Counted from the stretch's first letter, positions 36,269 to 47,083 are shown. The stretch is 64,000 nt of DNA from Grimontia indica (GCF_000333895.2 NZ_ANFM02000012.1:124001-188000); one strand, 5' to 3'. A program made the numbers and translations. The notes: a model not told the origin generated them from the sequence alone.

Positions 36269-36973
36269 TTATTTGCGGTTGCTATAATCACGCGCACCGA
36301 AAATCGCGGTGCCGATACGCACCATGGTGCTGCCGGAAGCAATCGCTGCATCCATGTCGCCGCTCATACCCATCGACAGGGTATCAAATTGCGGTCGACC
36401 TGCTTTCATTTCTTCAAACAGCGCGGACAGCGGCGCGAAGGCTTCAAGCTGTTTCTGGTGATCGTCTTCCGGCTGCGGAATACACATCAGGCCGCGAAGC
36501 GCCAGGTTCGGCAATGCATCGATTTCATCAGCCAGCGCTTTCACTTCTTCAAAGCCGGTACCGGATTTAGAAGTTTCCCCGCTGGTGTTCACCTGAATTA
36601 GCACCTGAAGTGGCGCTAATTCATCCGGACGCTGATCGCTCAGGCGTTGCGCAATCTTGCTGCGGTCAATCGAATGAACCCAATCGAAGTGCTCGGCAAT
36701 CGGCCGTGTTTTATTGGACTGGATAGGGCCAATAAAGTGCCATTCAAGATTGGGGTGAATGGCGCTGAAATGGGTGATTTTTTCGACACCCTCCTGCACA
36801 TAGTTTTCACCGAACAGGGTGTGACCTGCTTCCACGGCGTCTGCGATGGCTTCAATGGGTTTGGTTTTGCTGACAGCGAGTAATTGCACGACAGAGGCGT
36901 CTCTCCCGCATTTTTGTGCGGCACTGTCTATTTGGCTGGTGACCTGTTCTAGGTTTTGTTTGATACTACACAT
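36269..36973 (-). CDS. yggS: Pyridoxal phosphate homeostasis protein YggS
   Basis: A PLP-carrier protein that affects vitamin B6 and amino-acid balance. The 234-residue TIM-barrel protein has the PLP lysine in LLAVSKTKP (near residue 36), GENYVQEGVEK, WHFIGPIQSNK and SMGMSGDMDAAI. It is divergent from pilT with 26 bases between start codons, so the two promoters must overlap or lie within the opposite genes. Confidence 0.95.
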   Translation of the reverse strand: MCSIKQNLEQVTSQIDSAAQKCGRDASVVQLLAVSKTKPIEAIADAVEAGHTLFGENYVQEGVEKITHFSAIHPNLEWHFIGPIQSNKTRPIAEHFDWVHSIDRSKIAQRLSDQRPDELAPLQVLIQVNTSGETSKSGTGFEEVKALADEIDALPNLALRGLMCIPQPEDDHQKQLEAFAPLSALFEEMKAGRPQFDTLSMGMSGDMDAAIASGSTMVRIGTAIFGARDYSNRK

Positions 36974-36999
36974 GTTAGATTCTGCGAGGAAACGAGTTA

Positions 37000-38037
37000 A
37001 TGGATATTACTGAATTACTGGACTTTAGTGTAAAGCATAACGCTTCAGATCTACATCTTTCAGCTGGGGTTCCCCCAATGGTCCGCGTAGATGGTGATGT
37101 CCGCAAGCTTAGCCTGCCTCCGCTAGACCACAATGCGGTGCACCGTCTTATTTTCGATATCATGAACGATGCCCAGCAGCGCGAGTTTGAACAAAACCTC
37201 GAAGTCGATTTTTCTTTTGAGCTGGCGTCTGTCGGCCGCTTCCGTGTCAATGCGTTTCATCAATCCCGTGGTTGTGCCGCGGTCTTCCGTAGCATTCCTT
37301 CGAAAATTCCGACACTTGATGCGATTAACGCACCAGCAGTGTTCCAACAATTTACCGAATATCAGAAAGGTCTGGTACTGGTCACCGGACCGACAGGCTC
37401 AGGTAAGTCGACCACGCTGGCGGCGATGATAGACAAAATTAACAGCAGTCAGCATCGTCACGTATTGACCATCGAAGACCCTATTGAATTTGTCCACGAA
37501 CAGAAAAACTGTCTGATCAACCAGCGTGAAGTACACCGCGATACCCATTCGTTCAACAATGCGCTCCGCTCGGCGTTGCGTGAAGATCCGGATGTGATTC
37601 TGGTCGGTGAGCTTCGTGACAAGGAAACCATTAGCCTTGCGCTGACGGCAGCTGAAACCGGTCACTTGGTATTTGGTACGCTGCACACCTCCAGCGCAGC
37701 AAAAACCATCGACCGTATTATCGATGTCTTCCCGGGGGCGGATAAGCCGATGGTGCGTTCCATGCTGTCTGAATCGCTGCGTGCGGTGGTGTCGCAAAAA
37801 CTGGTGAAGCAGATTTCCGGTGGCCGTATTGCTGCCCATGAGGTGATGATTGCGACACCGGCGATTCGAAACCTTATCCGTGAAGACAAGATTGCCCAGA
37901 TGTATTCGATGATCCAAACCGGCTCAGGTCTTGGCATGCTGACGATGGAACAGTCACTTCGTAACCTCACCATGCAAGGGCTGGTGGACACGGCAGAAGC
38001 TAACAAAGCACTGGATAACGCAGGGATGGGCTTCTAA
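37000..38037 (+). CDS. pilT: Type IV pilus retraction ATPase PilT
   Basis: The hexameric motor that depolymerises type IV pili. 345 residues with an N-terminal PAS-like domain, Walker A GPTGSGKST (130-138), the Asp-box/Walker B region LVGELRDKETI, His box LHTSSAAKTIDRI and the PilT hallmark AIRNLIRE near the C-terminus. It precedes pilU by 2 bases. No other pilus gene is in the window. Confidence 0.97.
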   Translation: MDITELLDFSVKHNASDLHLSAGVPPMVRVDGDVRKLSLPPLDHNAVHRLIFDIMNDAQQREFEQNLEVDFSFELASVGRFRVNAFHQSRGCAAVFRSIPSKIPTLDAINAPAVFQQFTEYQKGLVLVTGPTGSGKSTTLAAMIDKINSSQHRHVLTIEDPIEFVHEQKNCLINQREVHRDTHSFNNALRSALREDPDVILVGELRDKETISLALTAAETGHLVFGTLHTSSAAKTIDRIIDVFPGADKPMVRSMLSESLRAVVSQKLVKQISGGRIAAHEVMIATPAIRNLIREDKIAQMYSMIQTGSGLGMLTMEQSLRNLTMQGLVDTAEANKALDNAGMGF

Positions 38038-38039
38038 CC

Positions 38040-39149
38040 ATGCAGAACACGCTCCAAGAACTTCTGGATAAGATGCTGGCGCAGAAAGCGTCGGATTGTT
38101 ACATCACGGTTGATGCGCCTTGTATGTTGCGTGTCGATGGTAGCCTAAAACCAGTGGCTGGAAAGCTCGACTTAGAAGGTGTCAAAGCGCTGGTTACTGA
38201 GGCCATGGATGCCGAAACCGAGCAGAAGTTTTATGCCGACCGTGAAGCGAATTTTGCTTTGGTCACTGAAAATGGACGCTTCCGTGTTAGTGCGTTCTGG
38301 CAGCGTGACTTGCCGGGTATGGTACTTCGCCGCATTGAAACCCAAATCCCTGATATTTACTCGCTGGGTTTACCGGATGTGATTCAGGATTTGTCGATAG
38401 CCAAACGTGGTCTGGTGCTAATTGTCGGTGCGACAGGTTCGGGTAAATCAACCTCGATGGCAGCGATGGTGGGGTTCCGTAACCGACACCGCAGCGGCCA
38501 TATCCTGACGGTGGAAGACCCGATTGAGTTTATCCATCCGCATGACAAATGCATCGTGACCCAGCGTGAAATCGGCATTGATACGGACAGCTACGAAGTG
38601 GCGCTGAAAAACTCGCTGCGCCAGGCGCCGGATATGATCATGATTGGTGAAATCCGAACGCAGGAAACCATGGAATATGCCATGCAGTTTGCTGAAACCG
38701 GTCACCTTTGTATCGCAACCTTACACGCCAACAATGCCAATCAGGCACTGGAAAGGGTGTTGCATCTGGTGCCGAAAGAGCGTCGCGAACAGTTCCTGTT
38801 TGATTTGTCGCTCAACCTTCGCGGTATTCTGGCTCAGCAACTGGTGCCAGATGTCAGTGGCATCGGTCGTCATGGCGCTTATGAGCTTCTGCTCAATACC
38901 TCTCATGTGTCGGACTTAATTCGCCGTGGTGAGTTGCATGAGCTGAAAGAAACGATCCGCAAAGGCAAGAACGCGGGAATGTGTACCTTTGACCAGTCCC
39001 TGTTTGAGCTTTTCCAGGCGGGCAAAGTGTCGAAAGACGAAGCGCTTCATCATGCGGACTCGCGCAACGATCTCAAACTTATGATGAAGATGGCGGAACA
39101 GTCATCCAGCAGTTTGTCGCTGGCGAATGTCAGCATTGAGGGGCAGTAG
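38040..39149 (+). CDS. pilU: Type IV pilus retraction ATPase PilU
   Basis: A PilT paralogue that assists retraction, usually with PilT. 369 residues with Walker A GATGSGKST, VEDPIEFIHPHDKC, MIGEIRTQETM and LHANNANQALERV. The C-terminus has no AIRNLIRE, in line with PilU. It ends ahead of a terminator shared with ruvX. Confidence 0.95.
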   Translation: MQNTLQELLDKMLAQKASDCYITVDAPCMLRVDGSLKPVAGKLDLEGVKALVTEAMDAETEQKFYADREANFALVTENGRFRVSAFWQRDLPGMVLRRIETQIPDIYSLGLPDVIQDLSIAKRGLVLIVGATGSGKSTSMAAMVGFRNRHRSGHILTVEDPIEFIHPHDKCIVTQREIGIDTDSYEVALKNSLRQAPDMIMIGEIRTQETMEYAMQFAETGHLCIATLHANNANQALERVLHLVPKERREQFLFDLSLNLRGILAQQLVPDVSGIGRHGAYELLLNTSHVSDLIRRGELHELKETIRKGKNAGMCTFDQSLFELFQAGKVSKDEALHHADSRNDLKLMMKMAEQSSSSLSLANVSIEGQ

Positions 39150-39167
39150 AAAGTTGTCGTTCACAGA

Positions 39168-39199
39168 GAAAGAAAAGCGCCTCAGGGCGCTTTTCTTTT
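39168..39199. terminator. Bidirectional terminator between pilU and ruvX
   Basis: The stem AGAAAAGCGCC / GGGCGCTTTTCT with a TCA loop ends in T-rich sequence on the plus strand. On the minus strand it begins right at the ruvX stop, so it probably serves both converging transcripts. Confidence 0.75.
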
Positions 39200-39629
39200 A
39201 TTCACCGTATTGGTTTTCAAACCAGCTCTCGACAATGATGACCGCTGACTGGCTATCGATTTCCCCTTTGCCCAGGGCTTTATAGCCACCGTATTCAAAC
39301 AATGAAGAACGGGCTTCTGCTGTGGTCAGTCGCTCGTCGTGCAGTTCCACGTTCACACCAAAACGGCCTTTCAGGCGGTTGGCAAATTTACGGGCGCGGG
39401 GCGTGATGGTTTCCAATTCGCCGCCGTGTAAATCCAATGGTAAACCGACGACAACCAGGTCCGGTGTCCACTCTTTCAAAATGACTTCTATGGCTTCCCA
39501 GCTAGGGATGCCATCTTTGGCTTTGAGGGCTTTTAGCGGACGGGCAGTGCCGGTAATGGCCTGACCGATGGCCACGCCGATGCTTTTCGTGCCGTAGTCA
39601 AAACCCAGCACAGTCTGAATGTTACTCAT
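39198..39629 (-). CDS. ruvX: Putative pre-16S rRNA nuclease RuvX/YqgF
   Basis: A 143-residue RNase H-fold protein implicated in 16S rRNA 5'-end maturation and once proposed as a Holliday-junction resolvase. The motif [15 protein letters not shown] carries the first acidic residue and VVGLPLD and DERLTTAEA follow. It lies 9 bases after yqgE, as in E. coli. Confidence 0.95.
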   Translation of the reverse strand: MSNIQTVLGFDYGTKSIGVAIGQAITGTARPLKALKAKDGIPSWEAIEVILKEWTPDLVVVGLPLDLHGGELETITPRARKFANRLKGRFGVNVELHDERLTTAEARSSLFEYGGYKALGKGEIDSQSAVIIVESWFENQYGE

Positions 39630-39638
39630 GGAAAACTC

Positions 39639-40202
39639 TTATGCGTGTCCAATGTCCGCGGACAGGTTCAAGGCGTCTATGCCCATTTGTTTGAGGGCTT
39701 TTTCCCAGCGCTCGTTGATGGGGGTGTCGAAAATCACTTTCGGATCGGCTTCAATCGTCAGCCAACTATTTTCTGCCAATTCCTGCTCCAATTGACCCGC
39801 ATCCCAACCTGCGTAGCCAAGTGCAACAATGAATTGCTCAGGCTCCTCAGTGGTTCCCAAAATACTGAGAATATCTTTGGATGTCGTTACGGTCAGCTCA
39901 TCAGATAGCTGGATACTGGAGCCATACAGCTTGAGGTTTTTGTGCAGGACAAAACCGCGATCTTCCGAAACTGGACCGCCGAACAGCACGGGCTGGTCAA
40001 GGCTGACTGGATGGGTAACATCCTGCTCGCGCTCCACTTCGATTTGATCCAGCATCTTGGCAATGGAGATATTGATAGGCTGGTTGATCACCAGCCCCAT
40101 GGCCCCGTCTTCATTGTGTTCGCACATGTAAACGACACTGTGCTGGAAGCGTTCATCGGCCATGCTGGGCATTGCGACCAAGAAATGATTTTTTAAATTC
40201 AC
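39639..40202 (-). CDS. yqgE: YqgE/AlgH family protein (GTG start)
   Basis: A 187-residue cytoplasmic protein of unresolved function. Conserved parts are [41 protein letters not shown] and [12 protein letters not shown]. Two GTG codons four apart could start it; 40202 is chosen because it gives M-N-L-x-N/H-H-F like E. coli and the same length (187), while 40214 is also plausible. Confidence 0.92.
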   Translation of the reverse strand: MNLKNHFLVAMPSMADERFQHSVVYMCEHNEDGAMGLVINQPINISIAKMLDQIEVEREQDVTHPVSLDQPVLFGGPVSEDRGFVLHKNLKLYGSSIQLSDELTVTTSKDILSILGTTEEPEQFIVALGYAGWDAGQLEQELAENSWLTIEADPKVIFDTPINERWEKALKQMGIDALNLSADIGHA

Positions 40203-40312
40203 TGTGTCTTCCACATTGCGCCCTTCATTGCGTATGAGCCTACTTTCATTATGAGCAGTAAGCTGAAGAATGTCAGATCCGGGCGAGCAGTTTCGCCCGG
40301 TTTGCCGTGCGG

Positions 40313-41260
40313 TTATTTTTGCAGGCGAGCTTCGATGGCATCCATTAATTTGCCACTGATATTGATATCAAATGCGGCTTCAATTTCGCGGATACAAGTC
40401 GGGCTGGTCACGTTAATTTCGGTCAGCTTGTCACCAATGATGTCCAGACCCACGAAGATCAGGCCTTTCTCTTTCAGCGTTGGTGCCACTGCACGGGCAA
40501 TTGCCCAGTCAGTGTCGCTGAGTGGGCGCGCTTCACCACGGCCGCCTGCTGCCAGATTGCCACGGGTTTCGCCTTTGGCAGGAATACGAGCCAAACAGTA
40601 AGGCATCGGCTCACCATCTACCACCAGAATGCGTTTGTCGCCATTGCTGATGTCTGGCACGAACGTCTGCGCCATACAGTAGTTATTGCCAAGGCCAGTC
40701 AGGGTTTCGATGATCACTGACAGGTTCGGGTCGCCTTGCTTCACGCGGAAGATAGACGAGCCACCCATGCCATCCAAAGGTTTCAGGATCACGTCGCCGT
40801 GTTTTTCCTGGAACGCTTTGATTTGGTCTGCACGACGGGTCACCAGCGTGATTGGCGTGTGTTCTGGGAACCAAGCAGTGAAGAGTTTTTCGTTACAGTC
40901 ACGAAGGCTCTGCGGCTTGTTGACGATAAGACAGCCTTCTACTTCCGCACGCTCAAGAATGTAAGTCGCGTAGATGTATTCGGTATCAAACGGCGGATCT
41001 TTACGCATCAAGACAGCGTCGAGATCGGCCAGCGCAATTTCCTGCTCGCTGACCACCTCGAACCATTTCTCCGGGTTTTCTTCCAGCGTGACAATCTTGG
41101 TGCGTGCTAGCGCTTTGCCTTGCTCTAAAGACAGGTCATTCATTTGCATGTAATGAATTTCCCAGCCGCGCTTTTGCGCTTCCAGCATCATGGCAAAGGA
41201 GGAGTCTTTTTTGATGTTGATGGACTCGATTGGATCCATCACTACGCCCAGTTTGATCAT
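40313..41260 (-). CDS. gshB: Glutathione synthetase GshB
   Basis: Joins glycine to gamma-glutamylcysteine. The 315-residue ATP-grasp enzyme has [17 protein letters not shown] at the start, the ATP-binding segment [14 protein letters not shown] and [13 protein letters not shown] near the end, all typical. It lies downstream of rsmE. After it, 40279-40300 forms a perfect CCGGGCGA / TCGCCCGG stem without a T run, so a terminator there is uncertain. Confidence 0.97.
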   Translation of the reverse strand: MIKLGVVMDPIESINIKKDSSFAMMLEAQKRGWEIHYMQMNDLSLEQGKALARTKIVTLEENPEKWFEVVSEQEIALADLDAVLMRKDPPFDTEYIYATYILERAEVEGCLIVNKPQSLRDCNEKLFTAWFPEHTPITLVTRRADQIKAFQEKHGDVILKPLDGMGGSSIFRVKQGDPNLSVIIETLTGLGNNYCMAQTFVPDISNGDKRILVVDGEPMPYCLARIPAKGETRGNLAAGGRGEARPLSDTDWAIARAVAPTLKEKGLIFVGLDIIGDKLTEINVTSPTCIREIEAAFDINISGKLMDAIEARLQK

Positions 41261-41289
41261 TAATTTATCCTTATTAACCGAGGTCGCCT

Positions 41290-42021
41290 TTAACCCAGAT
41301 CGCCAAAGCGAACCTGCAGGGCAGTGATTGCCGTCAGTGCTGCGGTTTCAGTGCGCAGAACACGTGGCCCCAATAATGTTTCCTCAAACCCGAATTCACG
41401 GGTTCGTTCAATTTCTTCTGATGACAGACCACCTTCAGGGCCAATCAGCAAACGCACACGGCTAACTGGCTCGGGCAGGGTATTGATTGAGTATTTTGCA
41501 CGTGGATGAAGGTTCAATTTCAGCCCGTCGAATGTCTCCTGCATCCACTCATCCAGCGACATCACAGGGCGAATCTCTGGCACCACGTTGCGCCCGCATT
41601 GCTCACAAGCTGCAACCGCGATTTTCTGCCATTGATGCAGTTTCTTGTCGAAGCGATCTGCATTGAGTTTGACACCACAACGTTCAGAGATCAGTGGGGT
41701 GATGACGTTGACGCCCAGCTCCACCGATTTTTGAATAGTGAACTCCATTTTGTCGCCGCGGCTGATGACCTGCCCCAAGTGCAAATCCAGCGGAGATTCG
41801 ATGCTGCGTTCAACACGCTCAACAATATCGACACTGACAGACTTTTTACCTGATTCGGCAATGACGGCAGGGAACTCTGCGCCGTGACCATCAAATAACA
41901 ACACTTCCTGGCCTGCCTGCATACGAAGCACACGGCCAACGTGATTGGCAGCGTCATCGCTTAGGGCAACGCAGCCTGTGTCAGGCAGGGGCTCAGGATG
42001 GAAAATTCTTGGGATACGCAT
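41290..42021 (-). CDS. rsmE: 16S rRNA (uracil1498-N3)-methyltransferase RsmE
   Basis: Methylates U1498 in the ribosomal decoding region. A 243-residue SPOUT-fold protein starting [12 protein letters not shown], with [31 protein letters not shown] and [12 protein letters not shown] marking the knotted SAM site. The ATG at 42021 is chosen; the frame continues upstream but the family start matches here. It lies between endA and gshB, as in E. coli. Confidence 0.95.
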   Translation of the reverse strand: MRIPRIFHPEPLPDTGCVALSDDAANHVGRVLRMQAGQEVLLFDGHGAEFPAVIAESGKKSVSVDIVERVERSIESPLDLHLGQVISRGDKMEFTIQKSVELGVNVITPLISERCGVKLNADRFDKKLHQWQKIAVAACEQCGRNVVPEIRPVMSLDEWMQETFDGLKLNLHPRAKYSINTLPEPVSRVRLLIGPEGGLSSEEIERTREFGFEETLLGPRVLRTETAALTAITALQVRFGDLG

Positions 42022-42097
42022 GGTGTTTTCATGACTGGATAACAATAGGCAGCAGTGTATCACGCTGCTGCCTGTAGTCAGTAGTCCGGCGCTGAGG

Positions 42098-42805
42098 TTA
42101 TAGACCGGCCTTTTCGCAGGAAGCTTGCACGAACGGATTATGATTACCTTGCTCGCGGGCGATGCGGCGGTCACGCTCACATTCCCACTCATTTACCGGG
42201 TAGGTCTTGTCCCAGGCGTCCATCAGCTTTTTCTGAGCGGATGCCAAACGGAAATCATACTGTTTGTTCATGTACTTGTAGGTTCGCGCAATGGCACCGC
42301 GGCTTTGTGCTGGCGGCTCAAATACGCGTTGCTTGAAGTTCACCTTCGCCGCGCACTGACCGTAGAAAGCCCCGTCGTTGCCATTCCATTGCGAGAAGCG
42401 GAAGTTTGAGCGGTCACCGTTGACCTCGCCAATGGCTGGAACCAGATTGTGCAGGTCAGCTTCCATCAATTTGAAAGCCACGTCATTGCGATTGCAGTTC
42501 TTGCGTCCTCCATCTTGCCAGCATTGACGCTGGTGGCCAAATTGCCATGCAGGCACCACATGCTCCCATTCAATGCGGCTGGCACGCTTTTCCTGTTTGC
42601 GAACTTGATAACCACACTCAGAAAAATCAGGCACGCCCTTCTTGCCCTGCCATTCAATGTCACAGCCGCAGTAAAACGAAGTGGGGTAGTCCTGATAGAT
42701 TTTTTGCGCGATGCGTTTGGCTTTACTGAAGGATTGCGGATGCTCGGCTGCTGTTGTGATCGAAGGGATCATCAGTGCCGAAAGCAGCATCAGAAATGTT
42801 CTCAT
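42098..42805 (-). CDS. endA: Secreted endonuclease I (EndA/Dns)
   Basis: A periplasmic or extracellular DNase. The 235-residue protein has a signal peptide ending about residue 19 (TTAA|EHPQ), cysteine pairs ([16 protein letters not shown]) and the His-Asn nuclease core [11 protein letters not shown] with [11 protein letters not shown] downstream. In Vibrio the homologue Dns degrades extracellular DNA and limits natural transformation, so a similar role is likely. Confidence 0.94.
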   Translation of the reverse strand: MRTFLMLLSALMIPSITTAAEHPQSFSKAKRIAQKIYQDYPTSFYCGCDIEWQGKKGVPDFSECGYQVRKQEKRASRIEWEHVVPAWQFGHQRQCWQDGGRKNCNRNDVAFKLMEADLHNLVPAIGEVNGDRSNFRFSQWNGNDGAFYGQCAAKVNFKQRVFEPPAQSRGAIARTYKYMNKQYDFRLASAQKKLMDAWDKTYPVNEWECERDRRIAREQGNHNPFVQASCEKAGL

Positions 42806-42919
42806 GTGTAATTAGTGCTCGGTGTTGGAATTGTGTGGTTTGATTATTACAGACTATTGCGAGCGAAATCGCACTAAATTAGTGTTAATTGAAGAGTTTA
42901 TTGATAAGTAAAGCGTTGC

Positions 42920-43411
42920 TTATGCAATAGGGGGGATGAAAACAAGCGGCTGTTTACAGCGGCGGCAAACATATTGAACCTGTTCGCGTTGAACTTTATT
43001 GTGACGACGAATAGAGAGCTCGATATGGTCACAGCCGCACTGATAGGTAAAAGTTTTTCCCTGAACAGAACTGACATCAAAGCTGTGGGTGGTTTTGGGT
43101 ATTACACCAAACACCTGTGACATCACCGCCTGCCACTCTTTGCCATGCGGCCGCACTTTTCCAAAACGGGCATAGACAACCAAGTGACTGATTTCGTGCG
43201 GCACCACTTCGTCAAAAAAAGCCTCGACGTTTTCTTCCAGCAATACCGGGTTAAACCTGAGTTGCCAGCGTTGAAGCAATGCCATTCCTGCCGTTTTCCC
43301 ACGAATATCAAACCGGATTGCAGGCACCGCAAATTCACTCCCAAGCTGCTTGTTAGCCAGAGTGATGCATTCGCTGACGCGTTGAGTAAGACGATAGTGG
43401 AGTTCGTTCAT
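42920..43411 (-). CDS. sprT: SprT family zinc metalloprotease-like protein
   Basis: 163 residues with the metalloprotease motif H72-E-x-x-H76 (VVPHEISHLVVY) and a C-terminal zinc ribbon (CGCDHIEL and YVCRRCKQ). E. coli sprT sits at the same place next to endA; the family is related to eukaryotic Spartan. The ATG at 43411 gives the family N-terminus (MNELHYRLTQRV). Its substrate is unknown. Confidence 0.9.
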   Translation of the reverse strand: MNELHYRLTQRVSECITLANKQLGSEFAVPAIRFDIRGKTAGMALLQRWQLRFNPVLLEENVEAFFDEVVPHEISHLVVYARFGKVRPHGKEWQAVMSQVFGVIPKTTHSFDVSSVQGKTFTYQCGCDHIELSIRRHNKVQREQVQYVCRRCKQPLVFIPPIA

Positions 43412-43452
43412 GTTCGGCAGTTTAGATTCAGGAGCCGACAGGGTAGGGAACA

Positions 43453-43484
43453 GAAACAAAAAAGGGAAGCTTGAGCTTCCCTTT
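43453..43484 (-). terminator. Terminator downstream of metK
   Basis: A perfect stem AAAGGGAAGC / GCTTCCCTTT with a 4-base loop lies 16 bases after the metK stop and runs into TTTTTTGTTT on the minus strand. Confidence 0.85.
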
Positions 43485-43500
43485 CGTATTCAGACTGCGA

Positions 43501-44655
43501 TTACTTGATTTGAGCGAAATCGCGCAGTGCTGCCACTTTATCGGTCTTTTCCCAAGGGAACTCTTCGCGACCGAAGTGACCGTAGGCTGCTGTCTTCTTG
43601 TAGATAGGTTGCAGCAGGTTCAGCATTTCCTGCAGGCCGTAAGGGCGCAGGTCGAAGTGTTGGCGAACCGCTTCGATGATGATGTCGTGAGACACTTTCT
43701 CGGTCCCGAAGGTTTCCACCATGATAGACGTTGGATCCGCAACACCGATAGCGTAAGACAGCTGGATTTCACAGCGGTCTGCCATGCCTGCAGCAACGAT
43801 GTTCTTCGCGACATAGCGTGCAGCGTATGCAGCAGAACGGTCAACTTTTGATGGATCTTTACCCGAGAATGCACCACCACCGTGACGAGCCGCGCCGCCA
43901 TAGGTATCAACGATGATCTTACGGCCAGTCAGACCACAGTCACCCATTGGGCCACCGATAACGAAACGGCCAGTTGGGTTGATGAAGAAGTTGGTGTCTT
44001 TGTTCAGCCACTCTGCTGGCAGTACTGGCTTGATGATTTCTTCCATCACTGCTTCACGAAGGTCTGGCGTCGAGATGCTGTCGCAGTGCTGGGTAGACAG
44101 AACAACCGCATCAATGCCCACGATCTTACCTTGGTCGTACTGGAAGGTAACCTGAGATTTTGCATCCGGGCGCAGCCAAGGTAGCGTGCCGTTTTTGCGA
44201 ACTTCTGCCTGACGTTGAACCAGACGGTGAGAGTAAGTGATAGGTGCTGGCATCAATACATCAGTTTCGTTACATGCGTAACCGAACATGATGCCTTGGT
44301 CGCCTGCGCCCTGCTCTTTAGGGTCAGTTTTATCAACGCCTTGGTTGATGTCTGGCGACTGTTTACCGATGGTGTTCAGAACCGCACATGAATCTGCGTC
44401 GAAACCCATGTCAGAGTGAACGTAGCCGATTTCGCGAACGGTTTCGCGGGTCAGCTCTTCGATATCAACCCATGCTGAGGTTGTGATTTCACCACCTACC
44501 ATCACCATGCCGGTTTTCACGTAAGTCTCACAGGCTACGCGTGCTTTTGGATCCTGTTCCAGAATCGCGTCAAGAACGGCGTCTGAAATCTGGTCTGCGA
44601 TTTTGTCTGGATGACCTTCTGACACTGACTCAGAAGTAAACAGGTGTTTAGCCAT
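43501..44655 (-). CDS. metK: S-adenosylmethionine synthetase MetK
   Basis: Makes S-adenosylmethionine from methionine and ATP. 384 residues with the conserved [21 protein letters not shown] opening (split here for length), the hexapeptide-type [14 protein letters not shown] and [20 protein letters not shown] loop. Codon choice is strongly biased, as expected of a highly expressed gene. Upstream MetJ-like boxes and a promoter suggest methionine repression. Confidence 0.98.
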   Translation of the reverse strand: MAKHLFTSESVSEGHPDKIADQISDAVLDAILEQDPKARVACETYVKTGMVMVGGEITTSAWVDIEELTRETVREIGYVHSDMGFDADSCAVLNTIGKQSPDINQGVDKTDPKEQGAGDQGIMFGYACNETDVLMPAPITYSHRLVQRQAEVRKNGTLPWLRPDAKSQVTFQYDQGKIVGIDAVVLSTQHCDSISTPDLREAVMEEIIKPVLPAEWLNKDTNFFINPTGRFVIGGPMGDCGLTGRKIIVDTYGGAARHGGGAFSGKDPSKVDRSAAYAARYVAKNIVAAGMADRCEIQLSYAIGVADPTSIMVETFGTEKVSHDIIIEAVRQHFDLRPYGLQEMLNLLQPIYKKTAAYGHFGREEFPWEKTDKVAALRDFAQIK

Positions 44656-44741
44656 GTCTTTTCCCTAGCAATAATAAATTTGGTTGATACCGAATATCTG
44701 TTTGCACAAGCACCTTTGGTCTTTTGACCGTATAAAAGTAT

Positions 44742-44765
44742 AGATGCTTTGCCATCTGGACGTCC
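44742..44765 (-). promoter_or_regulatory. Three tandem MetJ-like boxes before metK
   Basis: Three adjoining 8-base units (on the minus strand GGACGTCC, AGATGGCA, AAGCATCT) resemble the MetJ consensus AGACGTCT with about 6, 5 and 5 matches. They lie just downstream of the candidate -10 at 44766, where binding would block transcription. metJ itself is not in the window. Confidence 0.6.
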
Positions 44766-44793
44766 ATTCTACGCGGAGAGCCGTATAAATCAA
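44766..44793 (-). promoter_or_regulatory. Candidate metK promoter
   Basis: On the minus strand TTGATT (-35) and TAGAAT (-10) are 16 bases apart. The -10 directly adjoins the MetJ-like boxes, leaving a leader of about 100 bases. Confidence 0.5.
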
Positions 44794-44818
44794 CCTCACA
44801 AATAGTCCGCGTAAATAA

Positions 44819-44832
44819 GTAAACGTTTGCGC
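44819..44832. promoter_or_regulatory. PurR/LacI-family-type operator, metK-tkt site 1
   Basis: AAACGTTTGCGC at 44821-44832 matches the PurR-type consensus CGCAAACGTTTGCG in its core. It is in the 386-base region between the divergent metK and tkt genes. Confidence 0.5.
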
Positions 44833-44907
44833 CTGTAATCTTGTAGTTACAAATAGATGCAGAGATTTCACGCTCTGAACAGACAGAATCCCATAAAATC
44901 AGCCATG

Positions 44908-44919
44908 TAAAACGTTTGC
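44908..44919. promoter_or_regulatory. PurR/LacI-family-type operator, metK-tkt site 2
   Basis: TAAAACGTTTGC shares the AAACGTTTGC core. Its centre is 89 bases from site 1, and it overlaps the -35 of the candidate tkt promoter, where binding would repress. Confidence 0.5.
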
Positions 44920-44944
44920 AGAGCCGACGGACTCTTGCGACAAT
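44916..44944 (+). promoter_or_regulatory. Candidate tkt promoter
   Basis: TTGCAG and GACAAT are 17 bases apart. The site is about 100 bases before the tkt ATG. A weaker second candidate (TTTACA / CTATAA) lies nearer the gene. Confidence 0.45.
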
Positions 44945-45041
44945 ATCTGCCCGCCGAATTCAGCAATCTGGCCGCTTTTGTTTACAAGTATTGTGCCGGA
45001 TTGCCTATAACTCAAAACCTCTAATGATCTCAGGAGCAGAC

Positions 45042-47039
45042 ATGTCTTCTCGCAAGGTTTTAGCAAACGCGATCCGTGCCCTCAGCATGGACGGTGTACA
45101 ACAAGCTAACTCTGGTCACCCAGGTGCCCCAATGGGCATGGCAGATATCGCCGAAGTCCTGTGGCGTGACCACATGAACCACAACCCGCAAAACCCTGAG
45201 TGGGCAGACCGCGACCGCTTCGTGCTGTCAAACGGTCACGGCTCTATGCTGATTTACTCTCTGCTGCACCTGACTGGTTACGATCTGTCTATCGACGATC
45301 TGAAAAACTTCCGTCAACTGCACTCGAAAACACCGGGCCACCCTGAGTACGGCTACGCGCCAGGTGTAGAAACCACGACCGGTCCTCTGGGTCAAGGCAT
45401 CACCAACGCTGTGGGTATGGCGATTGCGGAAAGAGCACTGGCTGCTCAGTTCAACCGTGAAGGCCACGACATCGTTGACCACAACACTTACGTGTTCCTG
45501 GGCGATGGCTGTCTGATGGAAGGTATCTCTCACGAAGCATGTTCACTGGCAGGCACATTGGGTCTGGGCAAACTGATCGCATTCTGGGATGACAACGGCA
45601 TTTCTATCGACGGTCACGTTGAAGGTTGGTTCACTGACGACACGCCTAAGCGTTTTGAATCTTACGGCTGGCACGTAATCCCGGCAGTCGACGGTCACGA
45701 TGCAAACGCTATCAACGCAGCGATTGAAGCGGCGAAAGCGGAAACCGGTCGCCCTACCCTGATTTGTACCAAAACCATCATCGGTTTCGGTTCACCAAAC
45801 AAAGCTGGCTCTCACGACTGTCACGGCGCCCCACTGGGCGCAGACGAAATCAAAGCAGCGCGTGAATTCCTCGGTTGGGAACACCCAGCATTTGAAATCC
45901 CAGCTGACGTCTACGGTCAGTGGGACGCGAAAGAAGCAGGCGCTGCAAAAGAAGCGGCTTGGAACGAGAAGCTGGCTGCGTACGAAGCTGCACACCCAGA
46001 GCTGGCGGCAGAATTCAAACGCCGTGTAAACGGTGACCTTCCTGCTGAGTGGGAAGAAAAAGCCAACCAAATCATCGCCGACCTGCAAGCGAACCCAGCG
46101 AATATTGCTTCACGTAAAGCATCTCAAAACGCGTTGGAAGCGTTTGGTGCGATGTTGCCTGAATTCATGGGTGGCTCAGCTGACCTGGCACCTTCAAACC
46201 TGACCATGTGGTCTGGCTCAAAAGCCCTGACCGGTGAAGATGCATCTGGCAACTACATCCACTACGGTGTACGCGAGTTCGGTATGACCGCGATCATCAA
46301 TGGTATCGCGCTGCACGGTGGTTTCGTCCCATACGGTGCGACCTTCCTGATGTTCATGGAATACGCACGTAACGCGATGCGTATGGCAGCACTGATGAAA
46401 GTGCAGAACATTCAGGTTTACACCCACGATTCTATCGGTCTGGGTGAAGATGGCCCAACGCACCAGCCAGTTGAGCAAATCGCGTCTCTGCGTCTGACGC
46501 CAAACATGAGCACATGGCGTCCATGTGACCAGGTGGAATCTGCAGTCGCATGGAAACTGGCGATTGAGCGAAAAGACGGCCCAAGTTCGCTGATCTTCTC
46601 GCGTCAGAATCTGGCTCAACAAGAGCGTGACGCCGAGCAAGTGGCAAACATCGCCAAGGGTGGTTACATCCTGAAAGATTGCATTGGCACTCCTGAGCTC
46701 ATCCTGATTGCTACTGGTTCAGAAGTTGAGTTGGCGGTTGAAGCAAGCACTGAACTGTCAGCGCAGGGCTTCAATGTTCGTGTGGTTTCAATCCCATCGA
46801 CTGACGTGTTCGATAAGCAAGATGCGGCTTACCGTGAAGCGGTACTGCCATCAGACGTGACAGCACGTGTGGCTATCGAAGCGGGCATTGCGGACTTCTG
46901 GTACAAGTACGTGGGCTTTGACGGTCGCATCATCGGCATGCACACCTTCGGTGAATCTGCACCGGCGGGTGAGCTGTTCAAGATGTTCGGCTTCACCACT
47001 GAAAACGTGGTTGAGACAGCAAAAGAACTGCTGGCGTAA
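45042..47039 (+). CDS. tkt: Transketolase
   Basis: A thiamine-diphosphate enzyme of the non-oxidative pentose phosphate pathway. 665 residues: [16 protein letters not shown] and [16 protein letters not shown] in the N-terminal part, the ThDP motif [13 protein letters not shown], then [18 protein letters not shown] in the pyrimidine-binding domain. The ATG at 45042 has AGGAG upstream; the open frame to 44916 overlaps promoter sequence. Codon bias is strong. It heads a carbon-metabolism run that continues with epd, pgk and fbaA after a terminator. Confidence 0.98.
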   Translation: MSSRKVLANAIRALSMDGVQQANSGHPGAPMGMADIAEVLWRDHMNHNPQNPEWADRDRFVLSNGHGSMLIYSLLHLTGYDLSIDDLKNFRQLHSKTPGHPEYGYAPGVETTTGPLGQGITNAVGMAIAERALAAQFNREGHDIVDHNTYVFLGDGCLMEGISHEACSLAGTLGLGKLIAFWDDNGISIDGHVEGWFTDDTPKRFESYGWHVIPAVDGHDANAINAAIEAAKAETGRPTLICTKTIIGFGSPNKAGSHDCHGAPLGADEIKAAREFLGWEHPAFEIPADVYGQWDAKEAGAAKEAAWNEKLAAYEAAHPELAAEFKRRVNGDLPAEWEEKANQIIADLQANPANIASRKASQNALEAFGAMLPEFMGGSADLAPSNLTMWSGSKALTGEDASGNYIHYGVREFGMTAIINGIALHGGFVPYGATFLMFMEYARNAMRMAALMKVQNIQVYTHDSIGLGEDGPTHQPVEQIASLRLTPNMSTWRPCDQVESAVAWKLAIERKDGPSSLIFSRQNLAQQERDAEQVANIAKGGYILKDCIGTPELILIATGSEVELAVEASTELSAQGFNVRVVSIPSTDVFDKQDAAYREAVLPSDVTARVAIEAGIADFWYKYVGFDGRIIGMHTFGESAPAGELFKMFGFTTENVVETAKELLA

Positions 47040-47056
47040 GTACCTAATCAATGCTG

Positions 47057-47083
47057 AAAACCCGCCAACTGGCGGGTTTTTTC
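47057..47083 (+). terminator. Terminator after tkt
   Basis: The stem AAAACCCGCC / GGCGGGTTTT with an AACT loop is followed by T residues, 18 bases past the stop. Confidence 0.9.

Noticed and set aside
40279..40300. Terminator between gshB and yqgE
   Set aside because: The palindrome is perfect but has no T run on either strand, so intrinsic termination is unsupported.
44656..44741. SAM riboswitch in the metK leader
   Set aside because: No SAM aptamer core or terminator/antiterminator pair is visible; MetJ-like boxes explain control better.
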